DNA of 64,000 nucleotides. Origin: Okibacterium sp. HSC-33S16 (GTDB taxonomy: Bacteria > Actinomycetota > Actinomycetes > Actinomycetales > Microbacteriaceae). The DNA is taken from NCBI RefSeq assembly GCF_024171565.1, contig NZ_JALJZZ010000004.1, positions 62,001 to 126,000 of the forward strand, written 5' to 3'. Position 1 is the stretch's first letter. Each line of letters begins with the position of its first letter. This document shows, in pieces, positions 15,962 through 25,849 of the stretch. The translations under genes and the position numbers were made by a program. The notes under the pieces were generated by a model, which was not told where the DNA came from, searched no databases, and saw only the letters and a program-made list of their open reading frames with translations.

Positions 15962-18580
15962 GTGGTTACCGCCCTGTATCGCCGTTACCGGCCAGAGTCC
16001 TTTGCCGAGCTGATCGGTCAATCTCAGGTGACCGATCCCCTGCGGACGGCGCTGCGCACCAACCGGGTGAATCACGCCTATCTCTTCAGCGGTCCGCGCG
16101 GCTGCGGCAAGACCACCTCCGCTCGCATCCTGGCGCGTTGCTTGAACTGTGTTGAGGGCCCGACCGACACCCCGTGTGGCGTCTGCCCCAGCTGTGTCGA
16201 ACTCAGTCGTGATGGCGGCGGATCACTCGACGTGGTCGAAATCGACGCGGCAAGCCACAACGGTGTCGACGACGCCCGCGACCTCCGCGAGCGGGCCATC
16301 TTCGCCCCCGCGCGGGACCGATACAAGATTTTCATCCTCGACGAAGCCCACATGGTCACGCCCCAGGGGTTCAACGCACTGCTCAAGATCGTCGAAGAGC
16401 CACCGGAACACATCAAGTTCATTTTCGCGACGACCGAGCCAGACAAAGTCATCGGCACGATTCGCTCGCGTACCCACCATTACCCGTTCCGGCTCATCCC
16501 GCCCGCCCAGATGCTCGAGTATGTGCAGTCGCTGTGCGAGAGCGAAGGGGTGCACGTCGAGGCCGGTGTGCTCCCGCTCGTCGTGCGCGCGGGAGGTGGG
16601 TCAGCGCGAGACACCCTCTCACTGCTCGACCAGCTGATGGCCGGTTCCGAGGGCGACACCGTCGACTACGAGCGTGCCGTCGCGCTGCTCGGCTACACCC
16701 ACTCCGCCCTCCTCGATGAAGTGATTGACGCGCTCGCCGCACGTGATGCCGGTGCTGCGTTCTCAGCCGTTGACCGCGTGATCCAGACCGGGCAGGATCC
16801 CCGGCGTTTCGTCGACGATCTGCTCGAACGGCTTCGTGACCTCATCGTCGTTGGTGCGACCGGTGCCGATGCGGCTGCGGTGCTTCGCGGCATCCCACAA
16901 GACGAACTCGACCACATGTCGGTGCAGGCGACGACCTTCGGCCAGGCAGAACTCAGCCGCACCGCTGACATCGTGAACACGGCGCTCAGCGAGATGACCG
17001 GTGCCACTTCGCCGAAGCTGCACCTCGAACTGATGGTGGCTCGCGTCCTCGTTCCGTCGATGGACGACTCAGCACGCGGCGCGCTCGCTCGGGTTGAGCG
17101 GCTCGAACGCCGCGTCGGCATGGGCGACAGCGTGCTTGCCCCTCCCGCCCAGCCCGGCCCACCGGTCGCAACTGCCCCAGCGCCGTCTGCGCAGCGCCGG
17201 GTCGACGAACCCGCCGAGCCGATGCCCAGCCGTTCGACGGCCCCGTCAGTCCCGGCTCCCGCCGCGACGCCGCCGGCCACGGCTACGCCGACTCCTGCGG
17301 CTGAGCCCGTTCGGGTTCGTCCGATCGGACCTGTGTCGCTGCAGCAGCTCAAGGACGCCTGGCCCGAGATTCTCGAGCGGGTTGCCAAGACCAAGCGTGC
17401 CTCCTGGCTCGTCGCGACGACCGCAACGATTCGCGGATTCAGTGACGACCATGTTCTCCGACTCGCCTTCCCCAGCCAGACGGACGTCGATGAGTTCAAG
17501 AAGCTCACCGCCGGTGACGGTGTGTCATCTCACGTTCGGCAGGCGATCCTCGATGTCCTCGGCGTGACGGTGAAGTTCATCGCCCAGGTGGCGCCTCCCG
17601 GCGACGGACCCGCCGGAGCGTCGGACGCACCGCCCGCCGCGCCGCCTGCACCGGCCGTCACTCCGGAGCGCCCGGTTTCCGATGCTCCGATCACCGCTCC
17701 CCGCGTCGAGGCAGCTCCGGCTGCCGCGGGTGTTGCCGGTTCCGGAACTCCCGGACCCGGCCCTGCGGCCGAGGCGCCTGCGGCGACACCCGCCTCCGGC
17801 AAGATGCCGCCGGCGTGGCCCACCGCCACGGCGGGAAGTGTCGGTCCGATCGGAGATGACCCCGAGTCGCGTGCCGCTCGCGATGCGATTCCGACCGAAT
17901 GGGTTGTTCCCGGTGTGACGCCGGCGCCCGCACCAGCCACGTCGCCGGCGCCCGCACCAGCCGCGTCGCCGGCGCCCGCACCGGCCGCCGCTGCCCCGGC
18001 ACCCGCTGCTCCCGTCGCCACGGTCGCCCCCGAGCGTCCGAGCGCACCGGCACAGATGTCGGCGCCGCTCGACGCCAACGGCGGATGGGCCGTGGTGCAG
18101 ATTCCGAAGTCAGCACCGGTCGACGCGCCCAGCGACGTTCCCGCTGCGCCGGTTCCTCCGGCCGCTGCACCTGTCGCGCCCAACGCTGCACCTGCCGCAC
18201 CCGCTGTGGTCGACCCGTCGCTGCCGAACGACAACGATGCACCGCCGCTCGACGACGAGCCGCCGTACCCCGACCCGTACGGTGACCCATACGCCGAACC
18301 GGTGGCCATCGGAAGCGTGACCGCCGCAATCGCCCCGGGCATCGCCCGGTCGAACGCGACGGCGCCCGTACCGGTCGCACCACAGCAGACGGCGCCCGCT
18401 GCAGCGCCACAGGGTGCCCCGACTCCGGCGCGGGCTCCCCAGCCGTCGACGCGCGTCGTCACCCCGGCGCACCCGAAAGCCAACTCTCGCTACGGGGAAT
18501 CTGTGGTGCGCGAACTCCTCGGGGCCAGCTTCATCGAGGAGCAGCCCCACACACCAGCAACACGTTTCAACAGGGACTAG
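15962..18580 (+). CDS. dnaX: DNA polymerase III subunit gamma/tau
   Basis: An 872-residue clamp-loader ATPase. Walker A GPRGCGKTT is at residues 44-52. The zinc-site cysteines are C63, C72, C75 and C78. Walker B ILDEAH is at about 125-130, and the sensor region TTEPDKVIGTIRSR follows. The conserved AAA+ and collar domains span about 1-370. The rest is a very long Pro/Ala-rich tau-type tail with Ala-Pro-Ala runs near 655-680. No obvious poly-A slippage heptamer was noticed, so a frameshifted gamma form is not supported. recR follows after 6 bp. No ybaB/ebfC gene lies between them, unlike many bacteria. Confidence 0.97.
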   Translation: MVTALYRRYRPESFAELIGQSQVTDPLRTALRTNRVNHAYLFSGPRGCGKTTSARILARCLNCVEGPTDTPCGVCPSCVELSRDGGGSLDVVEIDAASHNGVDDARDLRERAIFAPARDRYKIFILDEAHMVTPQGFNALLKIVEEPPEHIKFIFATTEPDKVIGTIRSRTHHYPFRLIPPAQMLEYVQSLCESEGVHVEAGVLPLVVRAGGGSARDTLSLLDQLMAGSEGDTVDYERAVALLGYTHSALLDEVIDALAARDAGAAFSAVDRVIQTGQDPRRFVDDLLERLRDLIVVGATGADAAAVLRGIPQDELDHMSVQATTFGQAELSRTADIVNTALSEMTGATSPKLHLELMVARVLVPSMDDSARGALARVERLERRVGMGDSVLAPPAQPGPPVATAPAPSAQRRVDEPAEPMPSRSTAPSVPAPAATPPATATPTPAAEPVRVRPIGPVSLQQLKDAWPEILERVAKTKRASWLVATTATIRGFSDDHVLRLAFPSQTDVDEFKKLTAGDGVSSHVRQAILDVLGVTVKFIAQVAPPGDGPAGASDAPPAAPPAPAVTPERPVSDAPITAPRVEAAPAAAGVAGSGTPGPGPAAEAPAATPASGKMPPAWPTATAGSVGPIGDDPESRAARDAIPTEWVVPGVTPAPAPATSPAPAPAASPAPAPAAAAPAPAAPVATVAPERPSAPAQMSAPLDANGGWAVVQIPKSAPVDAPSDVPAAPVPPAAAPVAPNAAPAAPAVVDPSLPNDNDAPPLDDEPPYPDPYGDPYAEPVAIGSVTAAIAPGIARSNATAPVPVAPQQTAPAAAPQGAPTPARAPQPSTRVVTPAHPKANSRYGESVVRELLGASFIEEQPHTPATRFNRD

Positions 18581-18586
18581 TCACAC

Positions 18587-19186
<600 letters not shown>

Positions 19187-19197
19187 TTTTCTCGAGA

Positions 19198-19235
19198 ACG
19201 GATGCCGTCCCTCGCGCCGGCCTGACGGCATCCGT
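19198..19235 (+). terminator. Strong hairpin after recR
   Basis: ACGGATGCCGTC (19198-19209) and GACGGCATCCGT (19224-19235) form a 12-bp perfect stem around a GC-rich loop. No T-run follows, so it may be a non-canonical terminator. The stem uses the CGGATGC heptamer that is common across this window. Confidence 0.55.
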
Positions 19236-19265
19236 CACATAGCAGCCCCGGAATATCCGCGCCTT

Positions 19266-19271
19266 TAGAAT
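19266..19271 (+). promoter_or_regulatory. -10 box TAGAAT of the lysC-asd unit
   Basis: TAGAAT predicts a start of transcription near 19278. That gives a leader of about 37 bases containing CAGGAG just before the GTG at 19315. Confidence 0.5.
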
Positions 19272-19314
19272 GGACTATCGGGTATCACCCGGTCCACCCA
19301 CCCCAGGAGTACAC

Positions 19315-20583
19315 GTGAGCCTTATCGTGCAGAAGTTCGGCGGGTCCTCCGTCGCGGATGCCGAGAGCATCAAGCGCGTCGCCAAGCGCGTCGTCGAGAC
19401 GCACAAGGCCGGGCACGAAGTCGTCGTCGTGGTCAGCGCCATGGGCGACACGACCGACGAACTGCTCGACCTGGCCGCCGCGGTCTCCCCGCTGCCGCCC
19501 GAACCGCGCGAGATGGACCTGCTCCTCTCCAGCGGGGAGCGCATCTCGATGTCACTGCTCGCCATGGCCATCAAGAACCTCGGCGTCGACTCCCGCTCAT
19601 ACACCGGCCTTCAGGCTGGCATGCGCACTGACAAGCACTATGGCTCGGCCCGCATCGTTGACGTTAACCCGGTGCGGGTGCGCAAAGCGCTCGACGCCGG
19701 CGCTGTCGTCATCGTCGCCGGTTTCCAGGGCTTCAACGACGAAACCGAAGACATCACCACACTTGGCCGCGGCGGTTCAGACACCACGGCCGTTGCGCTC
19801 GCTGCGGCGCTTAACGCTGAGGTGTGTGAAATCTATACGGATGTCGACGGCATCTTCACGTCTGACCCTCGCGTCGTTCCCCTGGCCCGCAAGATCGACA
19901 CGATCACGAGCGAAGAGATGCTCGAGCTCGCCGCGAACGGCGCCAAGGTGCTCTACATCCGCGCTGTGGAGTATGCCCGTCGACACGGCGTCACCCTGCA
20001 CGTACGATCATCGTTCAACAACAACGAGGGCACCCTCGTTTTCAACCCGAAAGAGGGCGAACAGATGGAACAGCCCATCGTCACCGGCGTCGCGATCGAC
20101 CTCACCGAAGCCAAGATCACCGTCGTCGGTGTGCCTGACATCCCCGGTAAGGCCGCCCAGATCTTCAAGATCATCGCGGCCAAGGAAGCCAACGTCGACA
20201 TCATCGTGCAGAACGTCTCGGCCGCAGCCACCGGCTTGACCGACATCTCGTTCACCCTCCCGCAGGATGAGGCACCGCAGGTCATCGCCGCGCTGCTCGA
20301 GAGCAAGGACGACGTCGGTTTCGAGTCGCTGCAGCACGACGACCAGATCGGCAAGCTCGTTCTCGTCGGCGCCGGCATGAAGGCCAACACCGGTGTCTCG
20401 GCCAAGCTCTTCGAGTCGCTGCACCTCGCCGGTATCAACATCGAGATGATTTCCACTAGTGAGATCCGTATTTCGGTGATTACCCGGGCCGACAACGTCA
20501 AGGAAGCCGCTCGTGTTGTGCACGCGGCCTTCGAACTCGACGCCGTTGAAGAGGCCGTCGTTCACGGTGGCACCGGCCGCTAA
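19315..20583 (+). CDS. lysC: Aspartate kinase
   Basis: A 422-residue aspartokinase: N-terminal kinase domain (VQKFGGSSVAD, residues 5-15) and two C-terminal ACT domains (about 265-420). It phosphorylates aspartate for lysine, threonine, methionine and diaminopimelate synthesis. The ACT domains are the feedback sites. The GTG at 19315 is preceded by CAGGAG. An in-frame ATG further upstream (19270) would place extra residues before the conserved start and overlap the -10. An internal ATG at 20065 with AGAGGG upstream probably yields a separate regulatory beta subunit, as known in Corynebacterium and Bacillus. asd follows after 69 bp. Confidence 0.96.
   Translation: MSLIVQKFGGSSVADAESIKRVAKRVVETHKAGHEVVVVVSAMGDTTDELLDLAAAVSPLPPEPREMDLLLSSGERISMSLLAMAIKNLGVDSRSYTGLQAGMRTDKHYGSARIVDVNPVRVRKALDAGAVVIVAGFQGFNDETEDITTLGRGGSDTTAVALAAALNAEVCEIYTDVDGIFTSDPRVVPLARKIDTITSEEMLELAANGAKVLYIRAVEYARRHGVTLHVRSSFNNNEGTLVFNPKEGEQMEQPIVTGVAIDLTEAKITVVGVPDIPGKAAQIFKIIAAKEANVDIIVQNVSAAATGLTDISFTLPQDEAPQVIAALLESKDDVGFESLQHDDQIGKLVLVGAGMKANTGVSAKLFESLHLAGINIEMISTSEIRISVITRADNVKEAARVVHAAFELDAVEEAVVHGGTGR
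20065..20583 (+). other. Probable internal translation start giving the aspartate kinase beta subunit
   Basis: The ATG at 20065 is in frame with lysC. AGAGGG lies about seven bases upstream (20052-20057). It starts exactly before the ACT domains (MEQPIVTG). The 172-residue product would match the regulatory subunit of alpha2-beta2 aspartokinases. This is inferred by analogy. Confidence 0.55.
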
Positions 20584-21717
<1,134 letters not shown>

Positions 21718-21731
21718 CTCTCACACCGTCG

Positions 21732-21760
21732 AGCCTGCCGCGTCGAGTGCGCGGCAGGCT
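21732..21760 (+). terminator. Terminator hairpin after asd
   Basis: AGCCTGCCGCG (21732-21742) and CGCGGCAGGCT (21750-21760) form a perfect 11-bp stem with a 7-base loop. Only a short TTG follows, so the T-tract is weak. Confidence 0.6.
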
Positions 21761-21803
21761 TGACGCAGTTGTGCCGGCGTCGGGGAGAACGGCGAGATAT
21801 TGC

Positions 21804-21809
21804 TAGTCT
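21804..21809 (+). promoter_or_regulatory. -10 box TAGTCT, leaderless promoter of the kinase/GGDEF cluster
   Basis: TAGTCT ends seven bases before the ATG at 21817. It is the only clear promoter seen for the three overlapping genes that follow. Confidence 0.55.
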
Positions 21810-21816
21810 CAACACC

Positions 21817-23466
21817 ATGTCACTGCCCCTGACCGCGGTTTCGCCGTCGAGCCGTCTGCGCCTGGAGCGCTCGGTCTTTCTGTGGCAGCTGCTCCTCGCC
21901 GGTGCCGTCCTTTTGCTCGTGTGCATCGCACTCAGCATGGCTGGCGACATTTCACGCCCCGAGCTGTTCTTCCTCGGCGTTTCCGTCATCTTCGCGGCGA
22001 CTGCCGGCGCCGGCGTCGTGCCGTGGGGCAGGCTGGGCAAGAACTGGACGATGATCATCCCGATCATCGACATCCTCGCGGTCGTCGCGCTGCGCGTGGC
22101 CGAACCGATGCTCGGCGCCGGCCTCTTCCTCATCTTCCCCGTGCTCTGGTTGGCGACCTACTTTGGCCTGTTCGGCGCCATAACGGGTCCGGTTTTGTCG
22201 ACGGCCGCGCTGACCGCCGGCCTTCTCGTGATTGACAACCCCACTGCGGGCACCTGGATCATCGGTGTCCTCATCATTCCGGTCGTCCTGGTCTTCGTGT
22301 CAACAGCAACCTACGTCGGCACCCGCAAAACCCAGGCACAACGGGTGTTGCTTCGCCAGCAGGCGGAGTTGCTGGAGAGCGCCTTCGGTCGAGCACGACA
22401 GGATGAGCGCACGCTCGACCAGGTGATGAACACCGTGACCTTCGGCGTGGTTGCGCTCAACCGGTTCGGCCGACCCACCATCATCAACAGCGCGTACCGA
22501 CGCTGGCTCGACGAGTTCGGCACACCCGCGTCGGCGTATTTCCCGGCGGTCGACTATCAGGAAGACGGCGTCACACCGTTTGAGCCCGGACAACGTCCAC
22601 ACGAACGGATGCTCCGGGGCGAGAGCTTCGACAACCTCATCGTCTGGTACGGCGAGCCCGGCCAGAAACGACTCGCGTTGGGCATGACAAGTCGGGCGCT
22701 CACCAACGCGGAAGGCCAACGTGAGGGCGCGGTTCTGGTTTCGCGGGACCTCACCTCCGAAATCGACGCAATCCGATCTCGTGATGACCTCGTCGCATCC
22801 GTTTCTCACGAACTTCGCACACCGCTCACCTCGATTCTCGGCTACCTCGAACTGACACTCGACGGTGATGCGCTCACCGAAACCGACCGTGGCTACGTCG
22901 ATATCGCGCTCGCCAACGCCGACCGTTTGCTGTCGATCGTGAGCGACCTGCTGCTTGTCTCCCAGGAAGAACGCGTCGGCTTTCTGCTCAACTTCGCCCC
23001 CACCGACCTTGCTGTGCTCGCCAAACAATCGATCCAATCGCTCAAACCCGTCGCGGACGAACGCCGCATCTCGCTCTTGCTCACCTCGATCGGTTCGCCG
23101 GTTGTCTACGCGGACGAGTTCCGCGTGCGCCAGGTTATCGACAACCTGCTGTCGAACGCCGTCAAGTACAACCACTCGGGTGGGCGCGTGAGCGTCGCGG
23201 TCATCGGTGACGATGACGAGGTCGAGATCTTCATCTCCGACACCGGTCGCGGCATGACCCCCGATGAGCAAAGCAACCTCTTCCAGCGGTTCTACCGGGC
23301 CGAATCGGTGCGCAACTCGAGCATTCACGGCACCGGACTCGGCCTGGCGATCAGCCAGGAAATCATTCGAGCGCACGAGGGCGACATTCGCGTGTCGGCG
23401 TCGAGCCCGTCGGGGACCACCATGGTGATCACACTTCCCCGCGAGCAGGAGGAGGTCGACGAATGA
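21817..23466 (+). CDS. Membrane sensor histidine kinase (orphan)
   Basis: A 549-residue kinase. About five to six hydrophobic segments lie in residues 20-180, with a PAS-like region at about 200-315. HisKA carries VSHELRTPLTSILGYLEL (His at about 331). The HATPase domain has an intact N-box (NLLSNAVKY), DTGRGM and GTGLGLAI. It is therefore predicted to be an active autokinase. No response regulator gene is adjacent. The stop overlaps the next start (ATGA), linking it to two membrane proteins with degenerate GGDEF domains. An in-frame codon 57 bases upstream was rejected because of the leaderless -10. Confidence 0.9.
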   Translation: MSLPLTAVSPSSRLRLERSVFLWQLLLAGAVLLLVCIALSMAGDISRPELFFLGVSVIFAATAGAGVVPWGRLGKNWTMIIPIIDILAVVALRVAEPMLGAGLFLIFPVLWLATYFGLFGAITGPVLSTAALTAGLLVIDNPTAGTWIIGVLIIPVVLVFVSTATYVGTRKTQAQRVLLRQQAELLESAFGRARQDERTLDQVMNTVTFGVVALNRFGRPTIINSAYRRWLDEFGTPASAYFPAVDYQEDGVTPFEPGQRPHERMLRGESFDNLIVWYGEPGQKRLALGMTSRALTNAEGQREGAVLVSRDLTSEIDAIRSRDDLVASVSHELRTPLTSILGYLELTLDGDALTETDRGYVDIALANADRLLSIVSDLLLVSQEERVGFLLNFAPTDLAVLAKQSIQSLKPVADERRISLLLTSIGSPVVYADEFRVRQVIDNLLSNAVKYNHSGGRVSVAVIGDDDEVEIFISDTGRGMTPDEQSNLFQRFYRAESVRNSSIHGTGLGLAISQEIIRAHEGDIRVSASSPSGTTMVITLPREQEEVDE

Positions 23467-24650
23467 TCCGAACACTGCTGGGCGGCCTCATTTGTCTCAA
23501 TCTGCCGACCCTGCTGCTCTCCAGCGGGCTCGTGGTGACGGTATGCGGCCTCATCTTCATCATCGGATCCGTCGCCCAGCACCATGACCGTGCGAGCCGA
23601 CTCTGGTCAGCCGCGTTTACTTTCGGCATCCTCGCCATGGTGTCATTCGCCGTGTGGTCGGTTCTGCCGGACTCGCCCGCCATCATCGGCGTCGGGAACG
23701 GTTCGCTGACGCTGGCCATGGGATTAATTTGGAGCGGGTCCCGGGCATACAACGGCCGGCAACCGTTCGGCCTTCTCAGCTTCGCGGGGGCGCTGGTCGT
23801 GGCGATCCTTGCCTGGGTTGACGGCGAGAACGGCAGTTGGGCCGGAGGCCAGGCCTTCCTGATCGGGGTCGCGGTCTTCGCAGCGCTTGCCGGTGTCGAA
23901 GCTTTTTCCGGGCGGATGCGACGCAGCATCAACGCGCACATCCTTGCGGTGGTCATGTGCGCCGTTGGCGTATTTTTCGCGATCCGTGCCGTGGTGTTCG
24001 CGATCAGCGGCCCGTACAGTGATGTGTTCCTCGGCTACCTCGACACCGACATCACCACGTTCGTCACCGTGCTTTTCGTGGTTACGGCATCGACATCGAT
24101 GAACGTGCTCCGCACCGAGGGCACGTCCCCGCGGGGCAGTCGAACGGTTGACGTTGAGCAGTGGGAACACTTCAGGCCACGCGAGAGCTTCGCCAACGAG
24201 GTGAACGACAGACTTGAACGCCTGGCTCGATCGGGGGCGCCCGGCGTTCTCGCCCGCGTCGAGATCGACAACCTCGCGGAGATGAACACGGCGTTCGGCC
24301 GTTCGTTCAGTGACTCGGCCATGACTCTCGTCGGCGCCATCCTCCGCGATGAAGTGAGCGCATCCGCGGTTCTCGGGCATTCGGGAGGAGCAGGGTTCGA
24401 CGCACTGCTCTTCGGCGATCTCGACAGCGCGCTCGACTGTGCCAAGCGAGTGCGAGCAGCACTTGTCGATATGCCCATCGACGTGTCGCAGGGCCTCCGG
24501 GTGAGCGTGACGATTGCGCTTGCCGTTCCGGAATCGGGGGAGAAGTTCGCGGCCCTGTCCGAGCGAGCCGCAGGACTCGTCGCTGACGGGCACGCGGCTG
24601 GCGGCAACCTCATCGTCGGCCACCCGGAGGAGGACGCCGCCCGTGTATGA
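23463..24650 (+). CDS. Membrane protein with degenerate GGDEF domain, copy 1
   Basis: A 395-residue protein. About six to seven hydrophobic segments fill residues 5-215. A C-terminal GGDEF-like fold spans about 235-390. The metal-binding EIDNL and MNTAFG elements are recognisable, but the signature loop reads GGAGF instead of GGDEF and lacks the catalytic acidic residues. Diguanylate cyclase activity is unlikely. It may bind GTP or c-di-GMP-like ligands or act as a signal relay, which is speculative. Translation is coupled to the kinase upstream (ATGA) and to the paralogue downstream (8-bp overlap). Confidence 0.75.
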   Translation: MIRTLLGGLICLNLPTLLLSSGLVVTVCGLIFIIGSVAQHHDRASRLWSAAFTFGILAMVSFAVWSVLPDSPAIIGVGNGSLTLAMGLIWSGSRAYNGRQPFGLLSFAGALVVAILAWVDGENGSWAGGQAFLIGVAVFAALAGVEAFSGRMRRSINAHILAVVMCAVGVFFAIRAVVFAISGPYSDVFLGYLDTDITTFVTVLFVVTASTSMNVLRTEGTSPRGSRTVDVEQWEHFRPRESFANEVNDRLERLARSGAPGVLARVEIDNLAEMNTAFGRSFSDSAMTLVGAILRDEVSASAVLGHSGGAGFDALLFGDLDSALDCAKRVRAALVDMPIDVSQGLRVSVTIALAVPESGEKFAALSERAAGLVADGHAAGGNLIVGHPEEDAARV

Positions 24651-25800
24651 CGACCTCATTGTGCTGAGCGCTGCCGTAGTCCTGCCGATTGCCACGCTTG
24701 CACTGCTCAATGTCGCCATGGCGTCGAAGTCCCGACTGTTGCAGGCGTGGAGTTCACTGCACGTCTTCGCAGCGCTCGCGTCGATCGCCGCCGCATGCGT
24801 GTCCTGGGTCGGGGCAGACTCCCCGCTGCACATCGTCCCGAACCTCGCAGTCATTTGCGCCCTCGGCGGATTTTGGTCCGGGGCCCGGGTCTTCAACGGG
24901 CGCCGTCCGCGCCTCGTCATCGTCGCGATATTCGCGCTCGTCACCGGACTCGTGACGTACCTCGAGCGGCCCGAGTTCGGTGAATGGGGCGGTGCCTCCC
25001 TGGCGATGAGCGCCGTGATTCTGCTCGCTGTGGCCAGCGCCATCGAGTGTATGCGCGGCGAAGTCGGCGGCTATGTCAATGGCCGCATTCTCACCGTTGT
25101 CTGCCTGCTCGGGGCAGCGTGGCTGGCTGGCCGGCTCACCGCCTACCTGATCGCCGGCCCGAACGATCCGTTGTTCGAGCGATACTTCAACCCGACGGTC
25201 ACCGTGCTGGTTGCCATCATGGCTTTCTCCTGCGCGGCACTGTGCACCGCCATGCTCGTCGCCGGGCGCATGGGCGGCTGGGCCGATCTTGGGCCGTCCG
25301 TTCCGACCTTCTCAATGGGCGTGCTGGACTGGGCCGCCTTCGTTCCCGGGGCGCGTGACCGGGTGACCCGGGTCCGTGCCCATGGAGACCATTCAGCGGT
25401 CCTGGTGCTCAAGATCAACGGGCTCGACGAAATCAACATCACCTACGGCACCGCCTTCGGTGATGACGTGATCCGCACGCTGGCCGCGTTCCTCCGCGAG
25501 CACCTCGCACCGACGACGCTCATTGGCCACCGTGGCGGTGGCCGCTTCGTCATCGTCGGCATCGCCTCCGACGAGCAGGAGGCCGAGCGACGCGCCTACG
25601 AGCTGCTCGACGGGCTCATTTCCGTCACGGTGGCGGGCAGGAAGGGCTTCCGCGTTGCGGTGAGCATCGGCGCGAGCGATTCCTTCACCGAGGAGCACAC
25701 CTTCGATGAGCTCTACGCTGCTGCCGCTGCGGCGGTCGATCGAACTCGTCAGCCCGGGGGCAGCCGCGTGCAAACGTCGGCGTCCCGCCCGGCGGAGTGA
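24643..25800 (+). CDS. Membrane protein with degenerate GGDEF domain, copy 2
   Basis: A 385-residue paralogue of the preceding gene with the same layout: membrane part at about 1-200, GGDEF-like part at about 225-375. The signature loop reads GGGRF, and the first metal-binding aspartate is also changed (KINGL where EIDNL/DIDxF is expected). It is therefore more degenerate than its neighbour. The GTG start at 24643 overlaps the upstream gene by 8 bp and has CGGAGGAGG upstream. The pair probably forms a hetero-complex working with the coupled kinase. That is inferred from gene order only. Confidence 0.7.
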   Translation: MYDDLIVLSAAVVLPIATLALLNVAMASKSRLLQAWSSLHVFAALASIAAACVSWVGADSPLHIVPNLAVICALGGFWSGARVFNGRRPRLVIVAIFALVTGLVTYLERPEFGEWGGASLAMSAVILLAVASAIECMRGEVGGYVNGRILTVVCLLGAAWLAGRLTAYLIAGPNDPLFERYFNPTVTVLVAIMAFSCAALCTAMLVAGRMGGWADLGPSVPTFSMGVLDWAAFVPGARDRVTRVRAHGDHSAVLVLKINGLDEINITYGTAFGDDVIRTLAAFLREHLAPTTLIGHRGGGRFVIVGIASDEQEAERRAYELLDGLISVTVAGRKGFRVAVSIGASDSFTEEHTFDELYAAAAAAVDRTRQPGGSRVQTSASRPAE

Positions 25801-25837
25801 ACGCGTCGCACGAGTTCGGCGATGCTCAACGGACGCC

Positions 25838-25843
25838 TAAACT
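25838..25843 (+). promoter_or_regulatory. -10 box TAAACT, leaderless promoter of mqo
   Basis: TAAACT ends six bases before the ATG at 25850. Confidence 0.5.
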
Positions 25844-25849
25844 AGAGTA

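Noticed and set aside
17530-18483. 317-codon minus-strand frame in the dnaX tail
   Set aside because: Ala/Gly-only low complexity mirrors the Pro/Ala-rich tau tail on the other strand.
22300-25043. Long minus-strand frames opposite the kinase/GGDEF cluster
   Set aside because: They lie antisense to genes with clear domains and have no recognisable motifs or ribosome binding sites.
23463-25800. Active diguanylate cyclases
   Set aside because: The signature loops read GGAGF and GGGRF, and the second protein also loses the first metal aspartate.
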